A stretch of DNA of 13,569 nucleotides from an uncultured Clostridia bacterium (GTDB lineage: Bacteria; Bacillota; Clostridia; Oscillospirales; CAG-272), in contig CALDMI010000181.1 of assembly GCA_937914815.1 (NCBI GenBank), positions 1 to 13,569 of the forward strand. The letters run 5' to 3'. This document shows positions 4,503-11,214 of this stretch, in pieces (the first letter of the stretch is position 1; each line of letters starts with the position of its first letter). Below the pieces are notes generated by a model. That model made no database searches, had not been told where the DNA came from, and saw nothing but the letters and a program-made list of their open reading frames with translations. Both the position numbers and the translations under genes were made by a program.

Positions 4503-6761
4503 TTACATAGTCTCGTGAATTGTGCGCGAGATAACCTCGTCCTGCTGTTCCTTTGTCAGCTTGTTGAAGTTAACCGCATAGCCGCTGACGCGGATTGTGA
4601 GCTGCGGGTACTTCTCCGGGTGCGCCTGCGCGTCAAGGAGCGTCGCACGGTTGAATACGTTGACGTTCAGGTGATACCCGTCGGAGGTAATGTAGCCGTC
4701 AATGAGGTCTGCAAGGTTGTCGACCCGCTCGCCCTCGCTCTGTCCGAGAGAGGAGGGAGTGGTGCTGAATGTGTTGGATATACCGTCGCGCGCGTACTCA
4801 TAGGGGAGCTTCGCCACCGACTCGAGCGAGGCGATAGCGCCGTGCGTGTCCCGCCCGTGCATCGGGTTTGCCCCGGGGGCGAGCGGTTCGCCCGCGCGTC
4901 TGCCGTCCGGCGTGTTTCCGGTGCGCTTACCGTAAACCACGTTCGAGGTTATCGTGAGTATCGACATTGTGGGCACAGACTCGCGGTAGGTGTAGTGCGA
5001 GCCGACCTTCTTCATGAATGTGCGCACGAGCCAGACCGCTATCTCATCCGCGCGCGGGTCGTTGTTTCCGTATTTCGGATAGTCGCCCTCGGTGCGGAAG
5101 TCGGTTATTATCCCGTCCTCCGAGCGTATCGGATAGACCTTTGCATACTTGATAGCGGAGAGCGAATCGACAGCGCAGGACAGCCCGGCAATTCCCGTAG
5201 CGAAGAAGCGGCGCACCTTCGTGTCGTGGAGCGACATCTCGAGTGCCTCGTAGGAATACTTGTCGTGCATGTAGTGAATGAGGTTCAGCGTGTTTACGTA
5301 AAGCCCGGCGAGCCAGCTCATCATGTTGTCGTACTTCTTTATTATGTCGGCATAGTCGAGCGCGCCGTCACCCGTCACCGCCGCAAACTCCGGCGAGACC
5401 TGGAGCGGGAGCCCGGTTTTCTTGTCTTTCGCGAGCTCGTCCTTGCCTCCGTTTATAGCATAGAGCAGGCATTTTGCGAGGTTTGCCCGCGCGCCGAAGA
5501 ACTGCATGTCCTTTCCGACACGCATACTGCTGACACAGCAGGCAATGCAGTAGTCGTCTCCCATCTCCGGGCGCATGAGGTCGTCGTTTTCGTACTGAAT
5601 AGACGAGGTTTCGAGCGAAATCTTAGCGCAGAAGCGCTTGAAAGGCTCCGGCAGGCGCGTGCTCCAGAGCACGGTGAGGTTCGGCTCCGGCGCAGGACCG
5701 AGGTTTACGAGAGTGTGGAGTATTCTGTAGGAGCTCTTTGTGACGAGCGTGCGCCCGTCGCTGCCCATACCGCCGATAGACTCGGTGACCCATGTCGGGT
5801 CGCCGGAGAAGAGGTCGTTATATTCCTTCGTGCGCATGAATTTCACAATGCGGAGCTTCATGACAAAGTGGTCGATGATCTCCTGCGCCTCTGACTCGGT
5901 TATCTTCCCGTCCCGCAGGTCGCGCTCAAAGTAAATATCAAGGAAAGTAGAGTTGCGCCCGATGCTCATCGCCGCGCCGTTCTGGTCCTTCACCGCGCCG
6001 AGATATCCGAAATAGAGCCACTGTACAGCCTCCGCCGCGTTCTTCGCCGGGCGCGAGATGTCAAAGCCGTATGCCGCCGCCATGTCGCGAAGAGCCGCGA
6101 GCGCGCGTATCTGTTCCGCAATCTCCTCGCGGTCGCGCACCTTGTCCGGCGTCATGTCGCCGTCGATGAGGAACTTGTCCTCCTCCTTTTTCTTCATAAG
6201 ATAGTCGGTACCGTAGAGCGCGACACGGCGATAGTCGCCGACAATGCGCCCCCGCCCGTACGCGTCCGGCAGACCCGTCAGTATGTGCGCGGTTCTCGCG
6301 CGGCGCATCTCGGGGGTGTAGGCATCAAATACGCCGTCGTTGTGCGTCTTGCGGTTCTTTGCGAAGAAGCTGTGCAACTTCTCGTCCATCTTGTAGCCGT
6401 ACATTTCGAGCGACTGCTCCGCCATACGGAGCCCACCCGAGACGTGAAGCCCGCGCTTGAATGGCTTGTCCGTCTGGAGCCCGACAATCCGCTCGAGCTC
6501 CCGGTCTATGTACCCCGCGGGGTGCGAGTTGACGGCGGAGACAACCTCCGTGTCCGCGTCGAGGACGCCGCCCGCCTCGTGTTCCTTCGCCGTGAGAGCC
6601 ATAATATCCTCCCACAGCTTCTTTGTCGCCTCCGTCGCCGGCGCGAGGAAATCTCCCTCGCCCTCGTACGGGGTGTAGTTTCTCTGTATGAAGTCGCGGA
6701 CATTTATCTCATCCGCCGACCATTTTCCGGGCACAAAGCCCGCCCATTCTTTCATTTCCAT
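4503..6761 (-). CDS. pflB: Pyruvate formate-lyase (formate C-acetyltransferase)
   Basis: This glycyl-radical enzyme splits pyruvate and CoA into acetyl-CoA and formate under anaerobic conditions. The 752-aa length is full. The adjacent catalytic cysteines are C408-C409 in IACCVS, the residue pattern specific to pyruvate formate-lyases rather than to glycerol or choline glycyl-radical enzymes. The radical glycine is G727 in RVSGYAV, 25 residues from the C-terminus. Other hallmarks are [40 protein letters not shown] and [13 protein letters not shown]. It lies 12 bp downstream of pflA and probably shares its promoter. AAAGGA precedes the start; a second Met at residue 3 is also possible. The enzyme is oxygen-sensitive when active, which points to an anaerobe. 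Confidence 0.98.
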   Translation of the reverse strand: MEMKEWAGFVPGKWSADEINVRDFIQRNYTPYEGEGDFLAPATEATKKLWEDIMALTAKEHEAGGVLDADTEVVSAVNSHPAGYIDRELERIVGLQTDKPFKRGLHVSGGLRMAEQSLEMYGYKMDEKLHSFFAKNRKTHNDGVFDAYTPEMRRARTAHILTGLPDAYGRGRIVGDYRRVALYGTDYLMKKKEEDKFLIDGDMTPDKVRDREEIAEQIRALAALRDMAAAYGFDISRPAKNAAEAVQWLYFGYLGAVKDQNGAAMSIGRNSTFLDIYFERDLRDGKITESEAQEIIDHFVMKLRIVKFMRTKEYNDLFSGDPTWVTESIGGMGSDGRTLVTKSSYRILHTLVNLGPAPEPNLTVLWSTRLPEPFKRFCAKISLETSSIQYENDDLMRPEMGDDYCIACCVSSMRVGKDMQFFGARANLAKCLLYAINGGKDELAKDKKTGLPLQVSPEFAAVTGDGALDYADIIKKYDNMMSWLAGLYVNTLNLIHYMHDKYSYEALEMSLHDTKVRRFFATGIAGLSCAVDSLSAIKYAKVYPIRSEDGIITDFRTEGDYPKYGNNDPRADEIAVWLVRTFMKKVGSHYTYRESVPTMSILTITSNVVYGKRTGNTPDGRRAGEPLAPGANPMHGRDTHGAIASLESVAKLPYEYARDGISNTFSTTPSSLGQSEGERVDNLADLIDGYITSDGYHLNVNVFNRATLLDAQAHPEKYPQLTIRVSGYAVNFNKLTKEQQDEVISRTIHETM

Positions 6762-6773
6762 TTTCGTGTCCTT

Positions 6774-7505
6774 TCATTTTCCGTCGCCGGTATCCCGGCA
6801 GAGTATTTGCTTTGCCCGTTTCACGCTTTCTGCGTCGGGGACGGGCAGGTCCCCGAGGGGATATTCTATCCCGAGCTTTTCATACTTCACGCGTCCGAGC
6901 GTGTGGTAGGGCAGTACCTCGACCCGCCCGACATTTCCGAGCCTGTCGATAAATTCCCGCGTCCGCGTGAGGTAGTCCTCCGTGTCGGTGACCCCGGGCA
7001 GGAGTACCTGTCGGATCCATACCGGGATTTTGTCGCGCGACAGCCTCTCTGCGAGCGCGAGCGTGCCGCCGTTTCCGTGCCCCGTCAGGCGCATTGCCCC
7101 ATCCGCGTCTATGTGCTTTATGTCAAGCAGCACAAGGTCGGTCCTTGAGAGCAGGGCGTCAATCCCCGGGAGATTTTCCCTGTATACGGCGCCCGAGGTG
7201 TCAAGTGCCGTGTGTATTCCCGCCTCTTTCAGAAGAGAGAACAGCGAGGCGACAAACTCCGCCTGTATGAGCGGCTCCCCGCCCGAGACGGTGACGCCGC
7301 CGCGCCGCCCGAAGTAGCGCTTGTATCTTATTATGTCGGCGGCGACCTCCGCGTCCGTGACCTCTCTGCCACCCCGTATATCCCATGTGTCCGGATTGTG
7401 ACAGTAGAGACAGCGAAGAGGGCACCCCTGCATGAAAAGAACGTACCGGAGCCCGGGACCGTCCGCCCCGCCGAGCGTTTCACATGAATGTATACGACCG
7501 AGCAT
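6774..7505 (-). CDS. pflA: Pyruvate formate-lyase-activating enzyme
   Basis: This radical-SAM activase puts the glycyl radical on PflB using a [4Fe-4S] cluster and S-adenosylmethionine. The 243-aa protein carries the cluster motif C28-x3-C32-x2-C35 (CPLRCLYC) followed by HNPDTW, the GGEP-type SAM motif in VTVSGGEPLIQ, then DTSGAV and LLDIKH. It has the short form without the extra ferredoxin-like insert found in some other glycyl-radical activases. The start chosen is ATG at 7505 (MLGRIHSCET), with GGAGG five bases upstream; a GTG two codons earlier would overlap that binding site. The order activase-then-lyase is the reverse of the common pflB-pflA arrangement. Confidence 0.95.
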   Translation of the reverse strand: MLGRIHSCETLGGADGPGLRYVLFMQGCPLRCLYCHNPDTWDIRGGREVTDAEVAADIIRYKRYFGRRGGVTVSGGEPLIQAEFVASLFSLLKEAGIHTALDTSGAVYRENLPGIDALLSRTDLVLLDIKHIDADGAMRLTGHGNGGTLALAERLSRDKIPVWIRQVLLPGVTDTEDYLTRTREFIDRLGNVGRVEVLPYHTLGRVKYEKLGIEYPLGDLPVPDAESVKRAKQILCRDTGDGK

Positions 7506-7510
7506 AGCCA

Positions 7511-7515
7511 CCTCC
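7511..7515 (-). promoter_or_regulatory. Ribosome binding site that fixes the pflA start
   Basis: The minus strand reads GGAGG here, followed by five bases and then ATG (7505-7503). The alternative GTG codon at 7509-7511 overlaps the site and so cannot be served by it. Confidence 0.85.
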
Positions 7516-7531
7516 GAAATTCAGAATATAA

Positions 7532-7546
7532 GCGGTACGTGACCGC
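7532..7546 (-). other. 5'-terminal hairpin of the pflAB transcript
   Basis: On the minus strand GCGGT-CACGT-ACCGC forms a 5-bp stem with a 5-base loop. It begins within one or two bases of the predicted transcription start (about 7547). Such a hairpin may stabilise the mRNA, or the palindrome may be an operator just downstream of the promoter. Confidence 0.45.
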
Positions 7547-7553
7547 CTTACAA

Positions 7554-7582
7554 AGTATATCAAAAAACTACCGTCCCGTCAA
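7554..7582 (-). promoter_or_regulatory. Sigma-A promoter of pflAB
   Basis: On the minus strand TTGACG (complement of 7577-7582) is followed by 17 bp and TATACT (complement of 7554-7559), each one mismatch from consensus. Transcription should start near 7547 and give a leader of about 40 bases to the pflA ATG. Confidence 0.85.
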
Positions 7583-7589
7583 GAGATTT

Positions 7590-7634
7590 CACTATATATT
7601 GTGCTCACATGATACATTTTCCGCAACATATAGT
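7590..7634. promoter_or_regulatory. Palindromes upstream of the pflAB promoter (operator candidates)
   Basis: CACTATATATTGTG (7590-7603) is a palindrome at 12 of 14 positions and ends eight bases upstream of the pflAB -35. ACTATATATTG (7591-7601) recurs inverted as CAACATATAGT (7624-7634) with one mismatch, the centres being about 33 bp (three helical turns) apart. GTG-CT-CAC (7601-7608) overlaps the first. The arrangement suits a DNA-binding regulator acting on pflAB, but I cannot assign it to a known family. Confidence 0.4.
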
Positions 7635-7707
7635 ATTGACACCGCGAAAACCGGCACCGTCTTTGTGTAATATGCCGATGCCGCAATGACCCCATGCGGA
7701 AAAATTT

Positions 7708-7733
7708 TCATATACTGTAACGACGGCATAACG
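7708..7733 (+). promoter_or_regulatory. Possible sigma-E-type sporulation promoter of cotJABC
   Basis: TCATATA (7708-7714) resembles the sigma-E -35 (KMATATT) and CATAACG (7727-7733) its -10 (CATACANT), 12 bp apart, slightly short. In B. subtilis cotJ is transcribed by sigma-E. The -10 lies within the hairpin GACGGC-ATAAC-GCCGTC (7722-7738), and the transcript would begin almost at the AAGGAG binding site (7742-7747). No acceptable sigma-A promoter is present. Confidence 0.4.
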
Positions 7734-7758
7734 CCGTCAATAAGGAGACGTAAAATAT

Positions 7759-8028
7759 ATGGAAAAAAATGAATACGGAATACCGGAGACCGTGACCCCG
7801 CCGGTGACTCCGCCCGCGCGCCCGACGACCACAGGAGACGACATAGCCGTGAGAGACGCCGCATATTTCGGCGCGGGTGACACCCGCCTCGCGGGCAGTC
7901 CGCTCGCCATGGTTTATACACCGCCGCAGTCGTTTGTAATGCTCTATACACCGGAGCAGGCGCTCGCGCACGGGACCCTCTTTGAGGAGCTGTATATGCC
8001 GCTTGACGGCTGGGAGGTCGGAAAATGA
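7759..8028 (+). CDS. cotJA: Spore coat-associated protein CotJA
   Basis: This is a small coat protein made in the mother cell during sporulation and known to need CotJC for its incorporation in B. subtilis. The 89-aa protein has a proline- and threonine-rich N-terminus (ETVTPPVTPPARPTTTG) and the recognisable CotJA core SPLAMVYTPPQSFVMLYTPEQALAHGTLFEELYMPLDGW at about residues 47-86. Compared with B. subtilis CotJA the N-terminal part is somewhat longer. AAGGAG lies 11 bases before the ATG. Its stop overlaps the cotJB start (ATGA at 8025-8028), so the two are coupled. Confidence 0.9.
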   Translation: MEKNEYGIPETVTPPVTPPARPTTTGDDIAVRDAAYFGAGDTRLAGSPLAMVYTPPQSFVMLYTPEQALAHGTLFEELYMPLDGWEVGK

Positions 8029-8285
8029 AAGATACCGCAAGGCGTGACCTTATGAAAGAGATAACCGCGCTCTCATTCGTCCTTGACGAGACGGCGCTGT
8101 ACCTTGACTCCCACCCCGATGACCCTGCGGCACTCGCCTACTATGCCGATATGCGCGCAAAATACGAGGACGCACGCGCAAAATATGAGGGCGAGTACGG
8201 CGCATTGACGCATGCCGGGGTGCGCGGCGGCGACCGCTGGAGCTGGGTCGACGGCACGTGGCCGTGGGAAAGAGAGGACGACTGA
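8025..8285 (+). CDS. cotJB: Spore coat protein CotJB
   Basis: The second protein of the CotJ coat set, 86 aa. The family pattern is clear: LMKEITALSFVLDETALYLDSHPDDPAALAYY near the N-terminus, a helical stretch with two near-repeats (MRAKYED, ARAKYEG), then YGALTH and the aromatic C-terminal motif WSWVDGTWPWE. Its molecular role is not known beyond assembly with CotJA and CotJC. It overlaps cotJA by 4 bp and leaves 3 bp to cotJC. The internal AAATACGAGGACGCACGC / AAATATGAG duplication is the source of the two AKYE units. Confidence 0.93.
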   Translation: MKDTARRDLMKEITALSFVLDETALYLDSHPDDPAALAYYADMRAKYEDARAKYEGEYGALTHAGVRGGDRWSWVDGTWPWEREDD

Positions 8286-8288
8286 TCT

Positions 8289-8894
8289 ATGTGGATATAT
8301 GAAAAGAAGCTGCAATACCCGGTAAATATAAAGACCGCGGACGCGAGACTTGCAAAGGCTGTGCTCTCACAGCTCGGCGGACCGGACGGAGAGCTCGGCG
8401 CAGCGACGAGATACCTGAACCAGCGCTACACGATGCCGGATAAAGAGAATATAGCCATGCTTACCGACATAGGCTCGGAGGAGCTCGGGCATGTCGAGAT
8501 GATAGGCGCGATAGTCTATCAGCTCACAAGAAATCTTACTCCCGACGAAATAAAGGCGGGAGGGTACGACGCTTATTTTGTCGACCACGGGCTCGGAATA
8601 TACCCGTCGAGCGCCGCGGGCGTACCGTTCAGCGCCGCCTGCCTCCAGTCAAAGGGAGATGTCATAGCCGACCTCGCAGAGGACCTCGCCGCAGAGCAGA
8701 AGGCGCGGGCTACCTACGATTATATTCTCCGCCTGTCGGATGACCCGGATGTAAACGATGTAATAAAGTTCCTCCGCGAGCGCGAGATAGTCCATTTCCA
8801 GAGATTTGCGGAGGCTCTCGCGAGGGCAAAGGACGGACTTGATAAAAAGAATTACTATTATTATACCCCGGAGTACAACGTGCGCCGCAAATAG
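8289..8894 (+). CDS. cotJC: Spore coat manganese catalase CotJC
   Basis: This is a ferritin-like di-manganese catalase of the spore coat that breaks down hydrogen peroxide. The 201-aa protein has the four-helix ligand set: E35 (GGPDGELGAA), E65 and H68 (SEELGH), E136 (DLAAEQKARA) and H169 (REIVHF), with E166 as a neighbouring candidate. The middle DHGLGIYPSSAAGVPFSAA and the tyrosine-rich C-terminus (KNYYYYTPEYN) are typical of CotJC. It is the last gene of the operon. No convincing terminator follows; the next promoter begins 21 bp downstream. Confidence 0.95.
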   Translation: MWIYEKKLQYPVNIKTADARLAKAVLSQLGGPDGELGAATRYLNQRYTMPDKENIAMLTDIGSEELGHVEMIGAIVYQLTRNLTPDEIKAGGYDAYFVDHGLGIYPSSAAGVPFSAACLQSKGDVIADLAEDLAAEQKARATYDYILRLSDDPDVNDVIKFLREREIVHFQRFAEALARAKDGLDKKNYYYYTPEYNVRRK

Positions 8895-8915
8895 GCGATA
8901 TAAGCGCATTACTTC

Positions 8916-8944
8916 TTGAAATTCCTCGCCCGTTGTGATAAAAT
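8916..8944 (+). promoter_or_regulatory. Sigma-A promoter of the alcohol dehydrogenase gene
   Basis: TTGAAA (8916-8921), a 17-bp spacer and TAAAAT (8939-8944), each one mismatch from consensus. The predicted start near 8951 leaves a leader of about 80 bases before the ATG at 9032; I see no known regulatory RNA in it. Confidence 0.8.
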
Positions 8945-9031
8945 ATAGTTCGGTAATGTCTCACCCGTATAAATCCCGGAATGTCCGTCAATAATTCAGC
9001 CGAAAACAATGAATGTGAGGATTTTTGGGAT

Positions 9032-10249
9032 ATGAAAAGATTTACCGTTCCGAGAGATATCCGTTACGGCGAGGGGGCACTATCCGCCCTCCGCGAGCTG
9101 ACCGGCAGGCGCGCCGTCCTCTGCACCGGGGGAGGGAGCATGAAAAAGTACGGCTTTCTCGATACCGCCATGGACTACCTGCATGACGCAGGTATGGAGG
9201 TTCGCCTGATAGAGGGCATAGAACCCGACCCATCGGTCGATACCGTAATGCGCGGCGCGGATATAATGACGGAGTTTCAGCCGGACTGGATAGTCGCGAT
9301 AGGCGGCGGATCTCCGATAGATGCGGCAAAGGCAATGTGGATAAAGTACGAGCACCCGGAGATGACTTTTCCCGAGATGTGCGTGCCGTTCGGTCTGCCG
9401 CCCCTTCGGAAAAAGGCGCGCTTCTGCGCCATTGCATCGACCTCCGGCACGGCGACGGAGGTGACGGCGTTCTCGGTAATAACCGACTACCGCGCCGGGA
9501 TAAAATACCCGATAGCCGACTTTGAGATAACCCCGGATATAGCGATACTTGACCCCGCGCTCGCCCTGACCATGCCGGATAAGCTCGCCGCGCATACGGG
9601 TATGGACGCGCTCTCACACGCGATAGAGAGCTATGTCTCCACCGCCGCGACAGATTTTACCGACCCCCTGTCGCTCCACGCGATAAAAATGATAAGCGAG
9701 AACCTTGTAAAATCCTATAACGGGGATAAGTCGGCAAGAGAGAAAATGCATAACGCCCAGTGCCTCGCAGGCATGGCGTTCAGTAACGGGCTCCTCGGTA
9801 TAGTCCATTCGATGGCGCATAAGACAGGCGCCGCCTTTGCCGACCTCGGCGCCCATGTGGTGCACGGCGCGGCAAATGCAATGTACCTGCCGAAAGTAAT
9901 AGCCTATAATGCCCGCGACCCCCGCGCCGCCGCCCGCTACGCACGGATAGCCGATACAATAGGGCTCGGCGGAGAGGGAGAAGAGGATAAGGTCGCCCGC
10001 CTTGCGGAGTATATAAGAGAGCTCTCGGGAAAACTCAATATCCCCCCGTCGCTCCGCCATTACGGAAAGGATTCCTACCCTTGCGAGTGCGGATTTATCC
10101 CGGAGGATGTATTCCTTGAGAGAGTAGGGCGCATTGCCGCCGCCGCGGTGGAAGACGCCTGCACAGGCTCAAACCCGAGAGAAACGACAGAGGACGATAT
10201 GCGCCGCCTCCTCCTCGCGGCATATTACGATACCCCGGTGGACTTCTGA
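9032..10249 (+). CDS. Iron-containing alcohol dehydrogenase
   Basis: A group III NAD(P)H-dependent alcohol dehydrogenase of 405 aa. The dinucleotide-binding motif is GGGSPIDAAKAM (91-102), preceded by VLCTGGGSMKKYG. Iron ligands by alignment to FucO are D192 and H196 (GMDALSHAIE), H259 (VHSMAH) and H278 (VHGAAN), with H263 the catalytic-type His. The substrate cannot be read from sequence; ethanol, butanol and 1,2-propanediol enzymes share this fold. The start chosen is ATG 9032 (MKRFTVPRDIRYGEGAL, the usual family N-terminus), with GAGG about 11 bases upstream. An in-frame ATG at 8981 would add 17 polar residues and has no binding site. It may help reoxidise NAD(P)H from fermentation, upstream of nfnAB. 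Confidence 0.93.
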   Translation: MKRFTVPRDIRYGEGALSALRELTGRRAVLCTGGGSMKKYGFLDTAMDYLHDAGMEVRLIEGIEPDPSVDTVMRGADIMTEFQPDWIVAIGGGSPIDAAKAMWIKYEHPEMTFPEMCVPFGLPPLRKKARFCAIASTSGTATEVTAFSVITDYRAGIKYPIADFEITPDIAILDPALALTMPDKLAAHTGMDALSHAIESYVSTAATDFTDPLSLHAIKMISENLVKSYNGDKSAREKMHNAQCLAGMAFSNGLLGIVHSMAHKTGAAFADLGAHVVHGAANAMYLPKVIAYNARDPRAAARYARIADTIGLGGEGEEDKVARLAEYIRELSGKLNIPPSLRHYGKDSYPCECGFIPEDVFLERVGRIAAAAVEDACTGSNPRETTEDDMRRLLLAAYYDTPVDF

Positions 10250-10271
10250 CCATCTGACGAAAAGAAAACCA

Positions 10272-10302
10272 GCGAAAGGCATACCCCGTGTATGCTTTTC
10301 GC
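10272..10302 (+). other. Strong hairpin without T-run between the alcohol dehydrogenase gene and nfnA
   Basis: GCGAAAGGCATAC (10272-10284) pairs along its whole length with GTATGCTTTTCGC (10290-10302): 13 bp including one G-T pair, 5-base loop. The following bases (CCCGGATATAAAAAC) hold no T-run, so it is not a standard terminator. It could mark mRNA processing, stabilise the upstream message or act as a weak terminator. Confidence 0.6.
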
Positions 10303-10343
10303 CCCGGATATAAAAACTTCAATACATATCGAAAGGATATAAA

Positions 10344-11213
10344 ATGTATAGGATAGTTTACAAAAAAGCGCTTAACCCGACCGTTACGGAAATGCGCGTG
10401 CTCGCCCCGTATGTCGCGCGGGCGGCAGAGCCCGGGCAGTTTATAATCCTGCGCGTCGACCGCGAGGGCGAGAGAATACCGCTCACCGTCGCGGGGTATG
10501 ACAGGGACGAGGGCTGGGTCAGAATAATATATCAGAAGGTCGGCGCCACGACAATGAAGCTTGACAGCCTCCGGGAGGGGGATTTTATCGAGGACTTCGC
10601 CGGACCTCTCGGCGTGCCGACGAACCTTGCGGGGCTCTCGGACGTGTGCATTGTCGGCGGCGGCGTCGGCTGTGCGATAGCCCTCCCGATAGCGAAAAAG
10701 TTACATGAGATGGGCGCGCGCGTCACCTCTGTTATAGGCTTCCGCACAAAGGAGCTTGTGATACTTGAGGACGAGTTTTCCGCCTGCTCAGACAACCTCA
10801 CCGTAATGACCGACGACGGGAGCTACGGCAGAGAGGGCAATGTCTGCCTCCCGCTCGGCGAGATGTTCGCGGAGGGCAGAAAATTTGATAAGGTCATAGC
10901 GATAGGACCGCTTGTCATGATGAAGTTCGTCGTCGCCGCGACAAAGCCGACGGGGATCCCCTGCGACGTCTCGATGAACCCTATAATGATAGACGGAACC
11001 GGCATGTGCGGCGGCTGTCGCCTGACGTTGAACGTAGACGGGAAGAGGGTAACGAAATTCGCCTGCGTCGACGGACCGGATTTTGATGGCTATGAGGTCG
11101 ATTTTGACGAGGCTATGATGCGCGGGAATATGTACTCCGCATTTGAGCGCCATGCCTACGAGCGCGAGTGTAACCTGCTGAAAGATAAAACGGATAACGA
11201 GGGGGATATGTGA
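10344..11213 (+). CDS. nfnA: NfnA: ferredoxin-NADP reductase-like subunit of the Nfn complex
   Basis: NfnA is the small subunit of NADH-dependent reduced ferredoxin:NADP oxidoreductase, an electron-bifurcating flavoprotein. The 289-aa sequence shows the FAD site RIPLTVAGY (44-52) and the NAD-binding GGGVGCAIALPIA (105-117). The [2Fe-2S] site has one Asp and three Cys ligands in the family; the pattern here is D217, C222, C225 and C241 (IDGTGMCGGCRL then KFACVDG). The C-terminal block DGPDFDGYEVDF is also typical. The same architecture occurs in sulfide dehydrogenase subunit SudB and in dihydroorotate dehydrogenase PyrK. The nfnB-like neighbour 1 bp downstream, with no pyrD, favours Nfn. AAAGGAT precedes the ATG. 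Confidence 0.92.
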   Translation: MYRIVYKKALNPTVTEMRVLAPYVARAAEPGQFIILRVDREGERIPLTVAGYDRDEGWVRIIYQKVGATTMKLDSLREGDFIEDFAGPLGVPTNLAGLSDVCIVGGGVGCAIALPIAKKLHEMGARVTSVIGFRTKELVILEDEFSACSDNLTVMTDDGSYGREGNVCLPLGEMFAEGRKFDKVIAIGPLVMMKFVVAATKPTGIPCDVSMNPIMIDGTGMCGGCRLTLNVDGKRVTKFACVDGPDFDGYEVDFDEAMMRGNMYSAFERHAYERECNLLKDKTDNEGDM

Positions 11214-11214
11214 T

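Noticed and set aside
4515..5894. Long open frame (459 codons) antisense to pflB
   Set aside because: It lies wholly within pflB on the opposite strand, has no recognisable domain, and its Arg/Val/Glu-rich composition is what the codon bias of pflB produces when read backwards. Similar antisense frames oppose most other genes here.
7600..7610. CRP/FNR-type site (TGTG-CT-CACA)
   Set aside because: The half-sites are separated by 2 bp, whereas CRP and FNR family sites need a longer spacer (about 4-6 bp).
7636..7673. TTGACA with TAATAT as a housekeeping promoter for cotJ
   Set aside because: The hexamers are 26 bp apart, too far for sigma-A, and no second -10 lies at the right distance.
8981..9031. 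Upstream ATG (8981) for the alcohol dehydrogenase
   Set aside because: No ribosome binding site, and it would add 17 polar residues ahead of MKRFTVPRDI, the usual family start.
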